A stretch of 64,000 bases of DNA from Prochilodus magdalenae (lineage: Eukaryota > Chordata > Actinopteri > Characiformes > Prochilodontidae), in assembly GCA_024036415.1 (NCBI GenBank), contig JAMWET010000949.1, forward strand, positions 146,501 through 210,500, written 5' to 3'. A program made the translations under genes and the position numbers. The notes beneath the pieces are model-generated. The model was not told the origin of the DNA. It searched no databases and saw only the letters and a list, made by a program, of their open reading frames with translations. The stretch's first letter is position 1, and each line of letters opens with the position of its first letter. Positions 15,126 through 26,877 of this stretch are shown piece by piece.

Positions 15126-15497
15126 CCGGGGTGGACAATATGACCATATTTTATCATTGTCATGATTAATTATGTCACAGAATGCTTTTCTAGGCACATG
15201 ATGGATATCATCAGTATGTAAACAACATATACTAACATGTCTAATATACTATATACACATACTGATAAATAGTGATTATTTAGGCCTGTTTAACTGGACT
15301 TAGTTTGGTGCAGTTTGTAAAACACTACAACTGATTATTATTGTGGTTGTCGTATTGTACTTTAATGTGGAACTATAAGTTCTATTTTGTTCTAGTTTGT
15401 TTGTTTGTTTATTATGAAACATGAAATATTCTGATACATATCCTGTATCACTAAGTATCGTGATATAATGGTTTTCGCCATATCGCTCAGCCCTACA
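15126..15497. mobile_element. Small non-autonomous DNA-transposon-like element
   Basis: The left end 'ggggtggacaatatgacc' and the right end 'gccatatcgctcagcccta', reverse-complemented to 'tagggctgagcgatatggc', form an imperfect inverted pair of the 'agggctgg.c.atat' type common at the ends of fish DNA elements. The inside (about 330 bp) has no transposase. A lone right end of the same kind lies at about 49690-49756. Family assignment is uncertain. Confidence 0.45.
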
Positions 15498-15921
15498 TCC
15501 AACATGCCGGTCAAACTGTGGCACGTCATGAGAATAGACAAAAGCAATTGTGATGCCTAAAGCATAAAATACACTACTCCTGAAAAACTTTGGAACCACT
15601 GGTGGGCTATTAAAATGCAAATTAAACTTTTCTATATTCCCCATTTCTAGTTTTGAATGATGCATCATGTACTTTAATGAACTTATGTATAGTAATATCG
15701 TCTAAAGTGATCTGCATGGGCATCACCACGTTTCAGGTATGAGGCTGAATGCTGATCATAGAGTCTCACCTTTAAACAGCAGTGTAGTTGTGCACAGTGT
15801 ATAATTAAAACTGTATTTAAGAGAAAACGGTCTAGAAAGAGTTTCAGGATAAAAGGAATGAACTCATCTTTCCTGAGGACAAAGTAATGATCATTGTCCT
15901 CACCAGGAGCTGCAACCACTC

Positions 15922-18900
15922 ATGGCTAACACGGTTCCTCAGACGGGGCAGAAAAAGGCTCAAGCCCCCGGGAAGAGTGAGCAGCGCACCCCCACAAGTT
16001 CTTCCAGGGCCAAGGTGAAGGTCAAACTTACCCGACTGGTGTCCTACTTTGCTGGAGATATGGCTCCATTCGCAAAGTGGATGAAAGGTAAAGCCAAGCC
16101 TATATACACGTGGCTACAACTCTGTGTACTGTGGTTATAGGTTACATGCTGTAATGTACGGTGCCTTGTGGATGATGACATGTTGGGATATTTTAGCTTA
16201 GGGGCTGCAGTTCTATTCAGGGCTGATTAAACACCTGAAAATAGAATAAAAATATCTAGTAAAAAACAAAAAAATGCTAAACCAAGACAGCCAATGGTGC
16301 GGGTACCAACAGGAAGACTCATGGTGGGCATGGTGTCCGCAGGCCCGGATGTTAGGTCAGTCAGGTACAGCGATCAGGCCCGTCCTTGCTTTAATATTAT
16401 ATAAATATTATATTAATGATGTGTGTATTTGAAGAATAACAGTGTTTGAGGTTCACGGCAAGGTTCGCACTTTACCGACTCAAGTATGAATGGGTGAAGG
16501 TAAGCATCTGGGCCTACTTGACAATTTTAGCTGGAGCCTTGTTAAGCTCCCAGTGCTAACCACTTTGCTCTGGCAATGCCCCACATAGCCTACTTCTGCA
16601 TTCAGAATGCAGCAAGCCTCATTAAATCCCTTTATGATTCTCTGGCCAGAGCATGCAGGGAATACAATAGGCTATTTATACCAGTTCGAGGTCCAACAGG
16701 GATGAATTATAAATCTGCCTCAACATGCATCGCCTACAAACATTCCTGAATCTATTAAAAGTATGATGTCTTGTGATTTTTTGGGTGGTGTTATCTGTCG
16801 TATGAAACCATGCAACCAAGTCACTGTTACATAAAACAGGAACAGATACAGATACAGAGACTTAAAACGCTGTCATACAGATACTGATCAGTGACAGTTA
16901 TGATGTACTGCAAGCATGCTTCGTTTTTTTCTTTGTCGGTCATGCATGGCAGATGGTTCATCAGAAGCCAGATTTTTTTCCCAAGCTGTTACCATAGGAA
17001 GGCAGATGTAAACCTCTGAAGCCTTTCATTATGTAGACTGTAACATTCAGTATTAACACTGATTTATGATATTTGGACTAAACCTGTTACAGGGGAATTG
17101 GTGGCTGCAGCAGGGGCAAATAAGGTCAAGCAGAAAATCCTTAATGTTGCATTTTCAGGTTTAATTACACACTTCCTATGCTTATCAGAGAAAGTGAACC
17201 CCTTACATCACTTCCTCTCCTGGGAACTCTGTTTGTTTGGGCTCAGGCCCACACCCAGGGCTGAAACAATGCATGCATGCAGACAACACGGCTGTACACA
17301 TTCACTACGTTCAAACACGGGAATGCTTTTATGATGTACTTTATTGTTTTATGGGATGCGTGCATTATGTCATAGGCCACACATGATTTTTGGAGCTGAA
17401 CACGATTATTTTCCAGTATTAAGAACTGATCAATCATTTGCAATCATCTGCAAGTGACTGATAAAGCACATGTAGACTAATATAAATGTATACACCAGAG
17501 GTCTTCAAATCCAGACCTCATATTGATGGAAGTTGGAACTGATTTGTTACGTATTGACAACAAACTGGATTCAAAATCCAAATTAAATCATCGAAACTAA
17601 TGTTATATAATATATAAATACAACTATGGAGACTGTCACATTCAGCATGGCCCTCGTGCTTACCTCCCTGAACCCTGGCCTGGTTATTGTTTATTAATCT
17701 TACGTTATTTTTCAGTTGTGCAGTTAAATATTAGAGTTATATAAGAGTTATAATGTGCTGCCCCAGCTAACAGGCACTAAAGGAGCTTGTGAGTTCTATC
17801 CCTAGTAATGCCTTAGCCATTCGTAACTGGGTTTCCAGGAGAGCATAAACGGCCTTCCTCTCTTTGGCATCATTCAGAGTGATACTAGCCAATGTGGTCA
17901 TCTGTTACCTGGCATAGCAGAAAGCTGTCCAGTGCCATTACAAGAGCACCGGTAAATAAAACACAGTGGTTGGTTTCACATGTCATGGAGGAAGCTGATG
18001 AAAAATGTTCAGAGGAAGATTGCTGATAGCTGTAGCGTTTACTGTAGGTTGTTATAAATGCTATCGATGCTAATTAACAGTATCTTTGTAAAATGTTTTG
18101 TGCCCAGGCCAATTCATCCTCATTCAGATTTTGGATTGGGTGCTGAGAGGAGCAGCGCAGGTCATGTTCGTGAACAACCCCCTGAGTGGACTAATCATCT
18201 TTGCTGGACTCATCCTCCAGAGCAGATGGGTAGCTCTTAATGGCTTCGTCGGCACCTTATTCGCCACCATCTCGGCCCTCATTCTGAGACAGAACAGGTA
18301 GGTCTATTCTTCTGTAACCGTAATACCGTAGCTTTGGGTTTTCGCCGGCGTGGTGTAAATGTTCCCTTCATTTCTTTCAGGGATGCAATAGCAGCCGGTT
18401 TGTATGGGTACAACGGGATCCTGGTTGGTCTTTTGATGGCCGTCTTCTCCAACGCGGGGGACTGGTACTGGTGGCTTTTGTTACCGAATATCTTCATGTC
18501 AATGGCATGGTGAGTTCTGTGACTTGTCATTCTTGAAAAGTGTAAAGTGAATTATGAAACCTGTGTATATCGTGTTATCTTTTCTTATCTGGTGGAGGAT
18601 GGTGACATTTTCGGGAGGTCACAAGCTGTGGTAGATAAAAAGTAGAGCAAGTTTATCAGGTTGATATCTTTTACCTTAATCAAAGTCATGTGTTCTTGAA
18701 AGATAGTAACTGAACAATTCAACTTGTGATGAATACCTCTTTTGGTCATGGTGAGGGCATGGTGCCTTTATCAAATGTCAAACCCACATGTCTGGTTTTG
18801 AGCATACATTGGCTTGCCTCTGAGTCATTTATGTTGTTTTATTCACCAGCGTTTTAATGGACGACTTTTGTTAAATAAAGACGAAGAAGCAATGCAGAAA

Positions 18901-19696
18901 GCTGAAGACGAAGGCTAATCACAAAGCTTCATTCTCAGGAAGGCTGTAGAGAACTGCCTTTATAAGCCTTAAAGTAAGGCCACTGACAGCTATCCATATG
19001 CTTTGCCTGGAATTTCCATCTACTGGAAAATATAATACTCTTCCTTGTGCCTTGTGTTCCACCTCAGTAGTCAGAGCTGCCCTGACATAGAGAAAAAGTC
19101 CTCAATGCCTCTGTACTACACGTACGATAGAAACAATGTTGAGCAGCACGCAGTGGTCTCAAGACAAGACAGTCAAAGCTTTGACTTGAGAACTTGACTT
19201 GACAGACAATCTCAAAGGCCTGTTCACAGCTGTAAATAACCTGAATATTTTATGTCCTCCAGCCCGATTGTCTCCAGTGCCCTGGCCTCCATCAACAGTC
19301 GGTGGGATCTGCCAGTGTTCACTCTGCCTTTCAACATACTGGTGTGCCTGCACATGGTGGCTACGGGCCACTACAACCTGCACTTCCCTCAGGTTCTGTT
19401 CCAGCCTCGCACCTCCTTTCCAAACCTCACCTGGTCTGAGTTGAATTACACTTTGGTAAGAGTTCTCCTCTTCTCTTCTCTTCTCTTCTCTTCTCTTCTC
19501 TTCTCTTCTCTTCTCTTCTCTTCTCTTCTCTTCTCTTTTCTTTTCTTTTTTCTTTTCTTCTCTTTTTTCTTTTCTTCTCTTTTTTCTTTTCTTTTCTTCT
19601 CTTCTCTTCTCTTCTCTTCTCTTCTCTTCTCTTCTCTTCTCTTCTCTTCTCTTCTCTTCTCTTCCCTTCTCTTCTCTTCTCTTTTCTTTTCTTTTC

Positions 19697-19727
<31 letters not shown>

Positions 19728-22700
19728 CTTTTCTTCTCTTCTCTTCTCTTCTCTTCTCTTCTCTTCTCTTCTCCTCTCCTCTCTTCTCCTCTCCTGTTCT
19801 CTCCTCTTCTCTTCTCTTCGCTTGTGTCAGACCAATCAGACCAATTTTCCCTTGCTTTGTCAAATATATATATATACACCCATGTATACACGTATACACA
19901 CATAGTATATCTACTCTAGGTTTTAATATAGGTTAATACGCTCACCAGACAAAAAACCTGCGGGGTGTAACAGGATTCATAGATTGAGAAGAGGTGCTAC
20001 AGTGGTGCATCCTTAGATGAAAATGGGTCCAAAGCAGTCTGCATAAAAGAAATGACTGCATTTGGGCGTGCCAAAAGCCACAGTGTGAAGGACGTAGCCG
20101 AATTTGCAGGTGTTTGGAAGTGTACGGTCAAAGGGGTCTACCAGCAGTGGTACAGGAAATTCTCCTCGGGATTGTGCCAGGGAAGGCATCCACTGGAATG
20201 TGGCTAAACATTAATTTTGCCTACATGCATAAACTTGTCCAGTCCATACCAAAGTCCCATTTATTATTACATATGTTCTATATGTTTCAGTCACAGGTGA
20301 CTAGTTTTATTCCATATTCACAGTCACAAGGTTTTATTCCCAGTGAATATGGAGCATTTCTATTGGTCCATTCATCAAGGCAAGTATGCAGAGGCAAATG
20401 TCAGCACTAACAGCATTGGAAATGCATAAATGTGCTGCACAAACCTACATTACTATGGTGATTAATACACTCACGCACACAGAGAGTAGGGTGGCCATCC
20501 ATTCAGGATTTTCCTAGATCATCCTGGATTTTGCTGGTCTGTCCAAAAACAATAATAAAAAATAAAAAAATAAAAATTTCTACTGCTCCTTTTTCTAATC
20601 AAAGCGTATGTACACATATTTGGGCTTCACTGGTTCATATTACCCAACAGAAGTTGTTTCAAGTCACTGTCCAGGTGTTCAGAAATTAGAGGGCTAAAGT
20701 AGCAATCCTGCCTCTAAGACATGCTTGCATGCTGGCCATACAAAGCACTTGGCCAGGCTTGGCTGTTGCTATGGCTCTGCCTGCTGCAATGTTTAGAATT
20801 GTGTCTTCATGGAGATGCAGCACTGTGCTCGCATGGCCTGACTGATTGATTCTGGCTTAGAAGTTCAGTACATACCATTTACTCCCCAGTCCACAGAGTC
20901 CACTAGGAAACTGAGCAGCACAAAACAGCTGCTTGGCCTCTTTAATTCTCAGGGATAAAGAGAAGCAGGTAGTAATAAGAAGTAAATGCTTATAAAAAAA
21001 ATGAATTTAAAGTGTTTTTGTTAAATAAACCACCAAAAACGCCACAAACAGGCCTCACAGAACAACACAGCCTTCAGTTTAGAGGCTAGTTAAGGACAGC
21101 ATCCATTTAGGAGAATGTGTGCTGCTGTCCTAGAATATTCTAAACTGATAACTGAGGTCACAAGCCTTGCACATTGTTCAGATGATACTGTTTAGATTAG
21201 TGTGGAATTCCAGTGAGCTGGAATTGCCACATTTCCTGACACCATGCCATATACACATGAACACCTCAGGCAAAATGAACTCGGGAAAATGAAGTCATGC
21301 TCCAGTGCACAGCTTCCGTGAACCACTGTATGCCCCAGCAAATGACCATTTACCTTTCTGATTTTTCCCTAGCTCTTTCGGTCCATTCCGGTGGGTGTCG
21401 GGCAGGTCTACGGCTGTGACAATGCTTGGACGGGAGGCATATTCATCATTGCTCTCTTTGTTTCTTCACCGATCACTTGTGCACACGCGGTTATTGGTTC
21501 AGCTATCGGTATGGTGTCAGGTAAGTCTGCCTTATGTCCTGGGCTCTACTCTGGCAGCAGTCGTAATGGCTTCCACTGTAACTAAATGAAGGTTTAGAGC
21601 AAATCTAATAGTTTCTCATCATGTATCTCCCAAGACTAACTGACTTCTCCATGCTCCACCCATAAATGCGTTGTGTGGTTGCAAGGATTGCCTTGCAATA
21701 CAAGGAAATATTTGAGATGAGCTGAGCAAGTGAGCTGAGTGACATGCCACAGCCAAAGCATGGATGCTTAAATCCCGTATTTGAAATTTAGGTTTCATTA
21801 CAAGCCCTGGTTGCATCTCATTCATGGTCTTGCAGTATGTAAAGGATGTGCTGCATCTATAGTTTTGAGACCTGGCTATTGCTGCAATCTTCATTCAGAG
21901 TCACTACATAGCACTGACTTTCCAGTTGTACGCTACCAAGAATTACAGCTACTCATCCACTGAATTCAGCAACCAAGAAAATCAAGCTTCTGGTCCATTT
22001 CACAAGGCTGATGTAGCAACTCTACTGACCTTTAACATGGAAACATGCTTTCCCTTGCTTTTTCAAATATATATATATACACCCATGTATACACGTATAC
22101 ACACATAGTATATCTACTCTAGGTTTTAATATAGGTTAATACGCTCACCAGACAAAAAACCTGCGGGGTGTGAGTAACAGGATTCGTAGATTGAGAAGAG
22201 GTGCTACACTGCAGCAAATGTCTCCTTAGATGAAAATGGGTCCAAAGCAGACTGCATAAAAGGAATGACTGCATTTGAGCATGCCAAAAGCCACAGTGTG
22301 AAGGACGTAGCTGAATTTGCAGGTGTATGGAAGTGTACGGTCAAAGGGGTCTACCAGCAGTGGTAGGAAATTCTCCTCGGATTTGTGCCAGGGAAGGCAT
22401 CCATCGGAAAGTGGCTCAACATTAATTTTGCCTACATGCATAAACTTGTCCAGTCCATACCAAAGTCCCTTTTAATATTACACATATTCTATATTTATCA
22501 GTCACAGGTGACTAGTTTTATTCCATATTCAGTCACAAGGTTTTATTCCCAGTAAATATGGAGCATTTCTATTGGTCCATTCATCAAGGCAAGTATGCAG
22601 AGGCAAATGGCAGCACTCACAGCATTGGAAATGCATAATGTAGCAACTTTACTGACCTTTAACATGGAAACATGCTCATCGTGCGCTACAATGATGTACG

Positions 22701-23662
22701 ATTTTTATTATTTTTGCCAGTGCTTGGAAAAGCTTGGCCAACTTCACAACCGCATCTGTAGGCTGATCGTGGTTGCGTCAGCTGACCTTGAAACAACCTA
22801 AAAAACAAATCTTACAGCCTTTCATTTATGTTTGTTTCAGGTCTCGCGCTTGCCGCCCCATTTGAGAACATCTACTTTGGACTGTGGGGATACAACTGTG
22901 TTCTGGCTTGCATTGCGATTGGAGGAATGTTCTACGCGCTCACATGGCAGGCCCATCTCCTGGCTGTAGCCTGTGGTATGCTTCTATCATAATAATTTCC
23001 TACTTCCTTGATGCTCCTAAATGATTCTGATTATGTAAGAGCCATTTGCCATGCTATCAGCTACACGCTAATGACCTTCATTTGATTTCTCATTTCCCCT
23101 CAGCGTTTTTCTGCGCCTACCTTGGCTCCGCTATTGCCAACGTGATGGCCACTGTAAGTAATGTATTATTCACTCTGGCAACATAACTGCTCTAAATGTT
23201 GTTGAACTTGTGTGGTCCTTACCAAGCCTGTTTCATAATCAGTCGTTTGTCTCCTGTTCTCCTCCTCAGTTTGGCCTCCCGGCATGCACTTGGCCCTTCT
23301 GCCTGTCCGCCCTCACTTTCCTCTTGATCACCACGGAGACAAAAACCATCTACAAGCTGCCCCTGGCCAAAGTGGCCTACCCTGAGAAAAACCTCATCTA
23401 CTTTTGGAAGATGAAGAAGGAAGAGAGAGCTGAGAAACTGAAGAAAGCCCAGGAGGAGGTACAACTGCAGGAGAAGGAGGCACAGATGGGAAAAGAGGAG
23501 GAGGTTAAGATTACAATAGAGAGTCAAGAGCGAGGCCAGCAGGAGCATCCGGAGGCCAGTGCCGAGAAGACAGTGACAGACACCAGCGACCCAGGGAACT
23601 CGGCAGAAACTGAAGTTGTTACTGTAAGCACAGAGACGCCTGCTGTAGAACCCGCAATGTGA
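15922..23662 (+). CDS. slc14a2: Urea transporter (SLC14 family), 8 coding exons
   Basis: Facilitative urea channel of the plasma membrane. Coding exons: 15922-16087, 18108-18297, 18381-18509, 19263-19455, 21373-21520, 22841-22975, 23104-23153, 23270-23662. All have ag/gt junctions and compatible phases, giving 1404 nt (467 aa). Both SLC14 signatures LPxxTxPF are present: LPVFTLPF (residues 178-185, exon 4) and LPACTWPF (340-347, exon 8), the pore threonines of the two inverted-repeat halves. N216-L-T corresponds to the glycosylated loop site of human UT-B, and N223-Y-T is a second sequon. The order of conserved blocks ([43 protein letters not shown]) matches human SLC14A1. The start MANTVPQ was chosen as the first ATG in frame after a probable 3' splice site. 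The C-terminus carries about 70 extra charged residues (Lys/Glu-rich, then Ser/Thr/Glu-rich) absent from human UT-B. It is a single-unit transporter, as in teleosts. Family identity is secure; the slc14a1 versus slc14a2 name is convention. Confidence 0.93.
19464..19822. repeat. (TTCTC)n / (TTTTC)n pentanucleotide array in urea-transporter intron 4
   Basis: About 360 bp of pyrimidine-only pentamers, TTCTC alternating with TTTTC blocks, beginning about eight bases downstream of the exon 4 donor (TTG|gtaaga at 19456). It is strongly strand-asymmetric. Long frames over it (Phe/Ser/Leu one way, Glu/Lys/Arg the other) are artefacts, although one begins inside the real exon. Confidence 0.97.
19848..20430 (+). 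repeat. Dispersed repeat copy 1, with transposase-like remnant
   Basis: About 583 bp nearly identical to 22051-22638. It starts at 'tcccttgcttt', runs through 'atatatacacccatgtatac' and 'gctcaccagacaaaaaacct', and ends at 'cattggaaatgcataa'. An open stretch within it (about 20020-20200) reads like the N-terminal helix-turn-helix of a Tc1/mariner-type transposase (...[20 protein letters not shown]...), now truncated. It lies in intron 4 of the urea transporter. Confidence 0.7.
22051..22638 (+). repeat. Dispersed repeat copy 2, flanked by a ~39-bp direct repeat
   Basis: Second copy of the 19848-20430 repeat, same orientation, with small indels. It is bracketed by a ~39-base direct repeat ('atgtagcaact' ... 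'aacatggaaacatgct') at 22011-22049 and 22638-22676, differing by one base. It lies in intron 5 of the urea transporter, so the two copies flank exon 5. A third partial copy of the internal segment ('cacaggtgactagttttatt') is at 25770-25816. Confidence 0.75.
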
Positions 23663-24532
23663 ACCAGCACTTCTTTTATTCTACTGAATACGTTTCCCCC
23701 CATTTAGAGCCCCCACGCCCACAAGCTGCATTAGGACACAGTCTCTAGTTCTTAAACCTGAGAGTGAACTCAGGAGCAAACGAGAACAGCACAATCTACT
23801 TTACATGACTTTCCAATTTTAAGGATCTTGCTACCTAAACTAGAGCCTGTAACACAGGGCTCTTCAGTAAACACAGTGGTTATGTTCATCCTTTTGGAGA
23901 GGTTTTAGGAAAAGAAACTTTTTTAAAACTAAAGAACCTCCATATGGTTCTAAGAAGAACCCCTAAATTGGTATAGAACCTTTAAGATGTTCACACTCAA
24001 AGCATTTTGCTCTATCTCTATGAGTTGTCAGTCTGGTTACAGCAAAAACATGGACCGTCTTGGTGGGTCCTGAGGTCCTACTTTTTTTTTAGGCAACCAG
24101 GGGTGGCAGGGGTTCCCAATCCTGGTCCTGCAGATTTGTTGAGATCCATCTCACCTACCTCTAATATTCAGATTCTCCTGAAGGCCTTCAAGAACATCTG
24201 AATATTAAAGGCCGGGTAGCCCTGGTCCATTTGCATCACTCAAAGAACCCTTCGTGGCACATTTATTATCAGGACGGTACAGAACCTTTTAAAGAACCAT
24301 CGGAATGCACACATAGGTTGTTTTCATGTCTGCGGTTCTAATTGTGGTATAGTAACTTCTACAGGGTTCTGATGCTCAGTTATTATTAGGCCTGTTATGT
24401 TTGTGTATAATCTCCATTGAGAGCCTCTTGCACTGTATATAGTTGTATAAAGAACCTTTTTATACGGTTCTAAATAGTGTACATATTTTCTTTGTATTTG
24501 AATATATTTAAGTATTTCGACTGTGCAGGCGT
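23663..24532 (+). other. Urea-transporter 3' flank / probable 3' UTR
   Basis: Sequence after the TGA stop, without another gene. It contains several 'agaaccttt' and 'agaaccc' phrases (for example near 23925-23985 and 24280-24460) and a segment 'ggggttcccaatcctggtcc' near 24112 that looks like part of a dispersed fish repeat. No canonical AATAAA lies close to the stop. Confidence 0.35.
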
Positions 24533-25070
24533 ATACAGGGGTTGGACAATGAAACTGAAACACCTGGTTTTAGACCACAATCATTTATTAGTATGGTGTA
24601 GGGCCTCCTTTTGCGGCCAATACAGCGTCAGTTCGTCTTGGGAATGACATATACAAGTCCTGCACAGTGGTCAGAGGGATTTTAAGCCATTCTTCCTGCA
24701 GGATAGTGGCCGGGTCACTACGTGATGCTGGTGGAGGTTCGTCCTTCTTGGTGGTGTGCTGACATTACCCTGGATACCGTGGCTCTTGATACATCACAAA
24801 GACTTGCTGTCTTGGTCACAGATGCGCCAGCAAGACGTGCACCAACAATGTGTCCTCTTTTGAACTCTGGTATGTCACCCATAATGTCGTGTGCATTGCA
24901 GTATTTTGAGCAGAACTGTGCTCTTACCTGCTAACTGAACCTTCACACTCTGCTCTTACTGGTGCAATGTGCAATTAATGAAGATTGGCCACCAGGCTGG
25001 TCCAATTTAGCCATGAGACCTCCCACACTAAAATGACAGGTGTTTCAGTTTCATTGTCCAACCCCTGTAT
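24533..25070 (-). mobile_element. Internally deleted Tc1/mariner element
   Basis: Perfect 34-bp terminal inverted repeats (24533-24566 and 25037-25070), starting CAGGGGTTGGACAATG after a flanking TA, the target duplicated by Tc1/mariner transposons. On the - strand the right part encodes the N-terminal DNA-binding region (motifs FKRGHIVGARLAGASV and DVSRATVSRVMSAH). The left part encodes the transposase C-terminus (EEWLKIPLTTVQDLYMSFPR followed by AVLAAKGGPTPY and stop). The catalytic core between them is missing, so the copy is non-autonomous. The total length of ~538 bp against the ~1.3-1.6 kb usual for the family agrees with an internal deletion. Confidence 0.9.
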
Positions 25071-25567
25071 GTCCACTACAGCGCTACTGCAGTCACATCC
25101 CTGAACAGGCCTATCTACGGTATACACCCCTATCGGCCTGAGTGATTGTCTTTAGTACGAGATGTTCTTAAAAGGTCAACACTTTTGCCAAGTTACACCA
25201 CGTGCTCGTCATGGCTGACACACATTGTAATGATCCTGCTCACTACCTGCAAGACAGCCAGACTTTATGCTGACACACCAAGTATGTACCTCAACACATT
25301 ACCACTGAGCTGGCTTCAATATGTAGCCCTTCAGGCATGCATGGCTTTCATTCTGTTTACTCACATCAGATGCATTGTACTTATGTCCAGCTTATGGTGA
25401 ACTGCTTATTTGTGGTTTATAATGGAACCTGCAACTTCTTTGCTTTATTTTTCTGGATCATTTCATATGATGTGTTTCCTTTATCTGTATGTTGCTTGGA
25501 ATCTACTGGGGCAAAAACTAAAGTGAATAAGAGTTATCGTTTTTAAGATGTATATTTTGTAATAAGC

Positions 25568-25678
25568 ATTAAATGCTTTTTGTACTCTGTAACATTACAT
25601 GATGTAGTTCTCATCAGTCCACAGCGCACAACCTTACACCAATGCTCCTTACACCAGCTGTTCAAATGCTCAAATAAA
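25568..25678 (+). terminator. Candidate polyadenylation signals
   Basis: ATTAAA at 25568-25573 and AATAAA at 25673-25678 are the first good hexamers on the + strand after the Tc1 insertion. They could serve a long urea-transporter 3' UTR, which would then contain the transposon. This is inference only. Confidence 0.25.
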
Positions 25679-25769
25679 GTGTACTGGATGTAAAAGGTTA
25701 ATAGGGTTCTACTAAACCTTGCATGTAGTGATGTACAACTAAAAGAAAAAGATGAATGAATTGATAATT

Positions 25770-25816
25770 TCAGTCACAGGTGACTAGTTTTATTCCATAT
25801 TCACAGTCACAAGGTT
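25770..25816 (+). repeat. Partial third copy of the urea-transporter intron repeat
   Basis: 'cacaggtgactagttttatt' followed by 'ccatattcacagtcacaagg' is the same text as at about 20290-20336 and about 22500-22545. It is followed by an AT-rich (TAATAA)n segment at 25820-25880. Confidence 0.7.
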
Positions 25817-25879
25817 TTTTAATAATGATAAAAATAATAATTATTATTAATAATTATTATTAATAATAAAAATAAGTAT

Positions 25880-26877
25880 TAGAAACAACTAATTAAACTA
25901 ACCCCTTGTAGCCAATACATTGCTGAAACAGGATTTGCTCTTTAGTACATCAGTGAGTCTTAAACTTCAGCAGCAGCAAAACATGAAGCTCCCACCACCA
26001 GGCTTCCCAGTAACTTCTGTAGTATCTTTAATTAATAAGCTCTTTTATCATTGCAGCAAATATATCTGTTAATTGAGGCCAGAAACATCAAACTACATCT
26101 TAGTAGATGGTTTTAAGTGATTTACTGTATTTTTGCAAATTTAAGATGATTTTAAAATTCTGATATACCACATAACCCAGAGATAGATTGTTGTCACATG
26201 TACGGAATGGCCAGGACCTACCAAAACACTCATATTGCTGGCCCTTGGCAATGTCGTGGTGCCATATTTTCTTCTTCACAGTGGTCTATGGTCCATCCAA
26301 CGCTTTTATATCAGTCTCTTGATCTGCAGCTTTAAACAGTGAGACTCTTTTGATGTTTTGTTAGTTCCTCATGGACCATGACTATCCCAAAAGGGTGCCA
26401 TCGTAAAAATGCCATGCACAGCTACAGGAACAGTTTTAGTTTGGGGTTAACCAGAATAACTTGATTGATGGCATGTGTACAGGGAAGCTACGGAGATACT
26501 ATTTATATATACGTTCAGTATTTATGTAGGCTAAAAGTAAGAATAAAATACAATACCTACATGTTAATGCTGCATGAATAAAAACGCATTGGCTGGGAAG
26601 ATTTTATGTAAGACGTAGTGATCGTGGTGCAGGTGAAGGAGCTTCTCAGGGACAACATTATTAAACATAACGAATGGGAAAGCTACACAGCCGTAGCACG
26701 AACTTTAAACATTGATGTCAGTACAAATCATTCCACAACTATTCGTCCCTGGGTTGGTGCACCATGCAAACGGTTCCTCCCTTAAATATATGAAACTAGT
26801 CAGCGGTTACTTTCAACTAAACTAAAATAGTTTATGGATGACCTGAAACCAGCAGGAACACTACTGTGTCCTCTCTG
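25880..26877. other. Intergenic stretch, nothing recognised
   Basis: No gene or clear repeat seen. Short open frames lack domains and splice context. Confidence 0.4.

Noticed and set aside
18857..18917. Short open stretch [15 protein letters not shown] between urea-transporter exons 3 and 4
   Set aside because: No splice sites that keep the urea-transporter frame, and no counterpart in the family. Treated as chance.
19159..19905. Long open frames over the TTCTC array (Glu/Lys/Arg-rich on -, Phe/Ser/Leu-rich on +)
   Set aside because: Simple-repeat artefacts. Only 19263-19455 on the + strand is real coding sequence (urea transporter exon 4).
24722..24934. 70-codon + strand open frame
   Set aside because: It lies antisense within the deleted Tc1/mariner element, whose transposase remnants read on the - strand.
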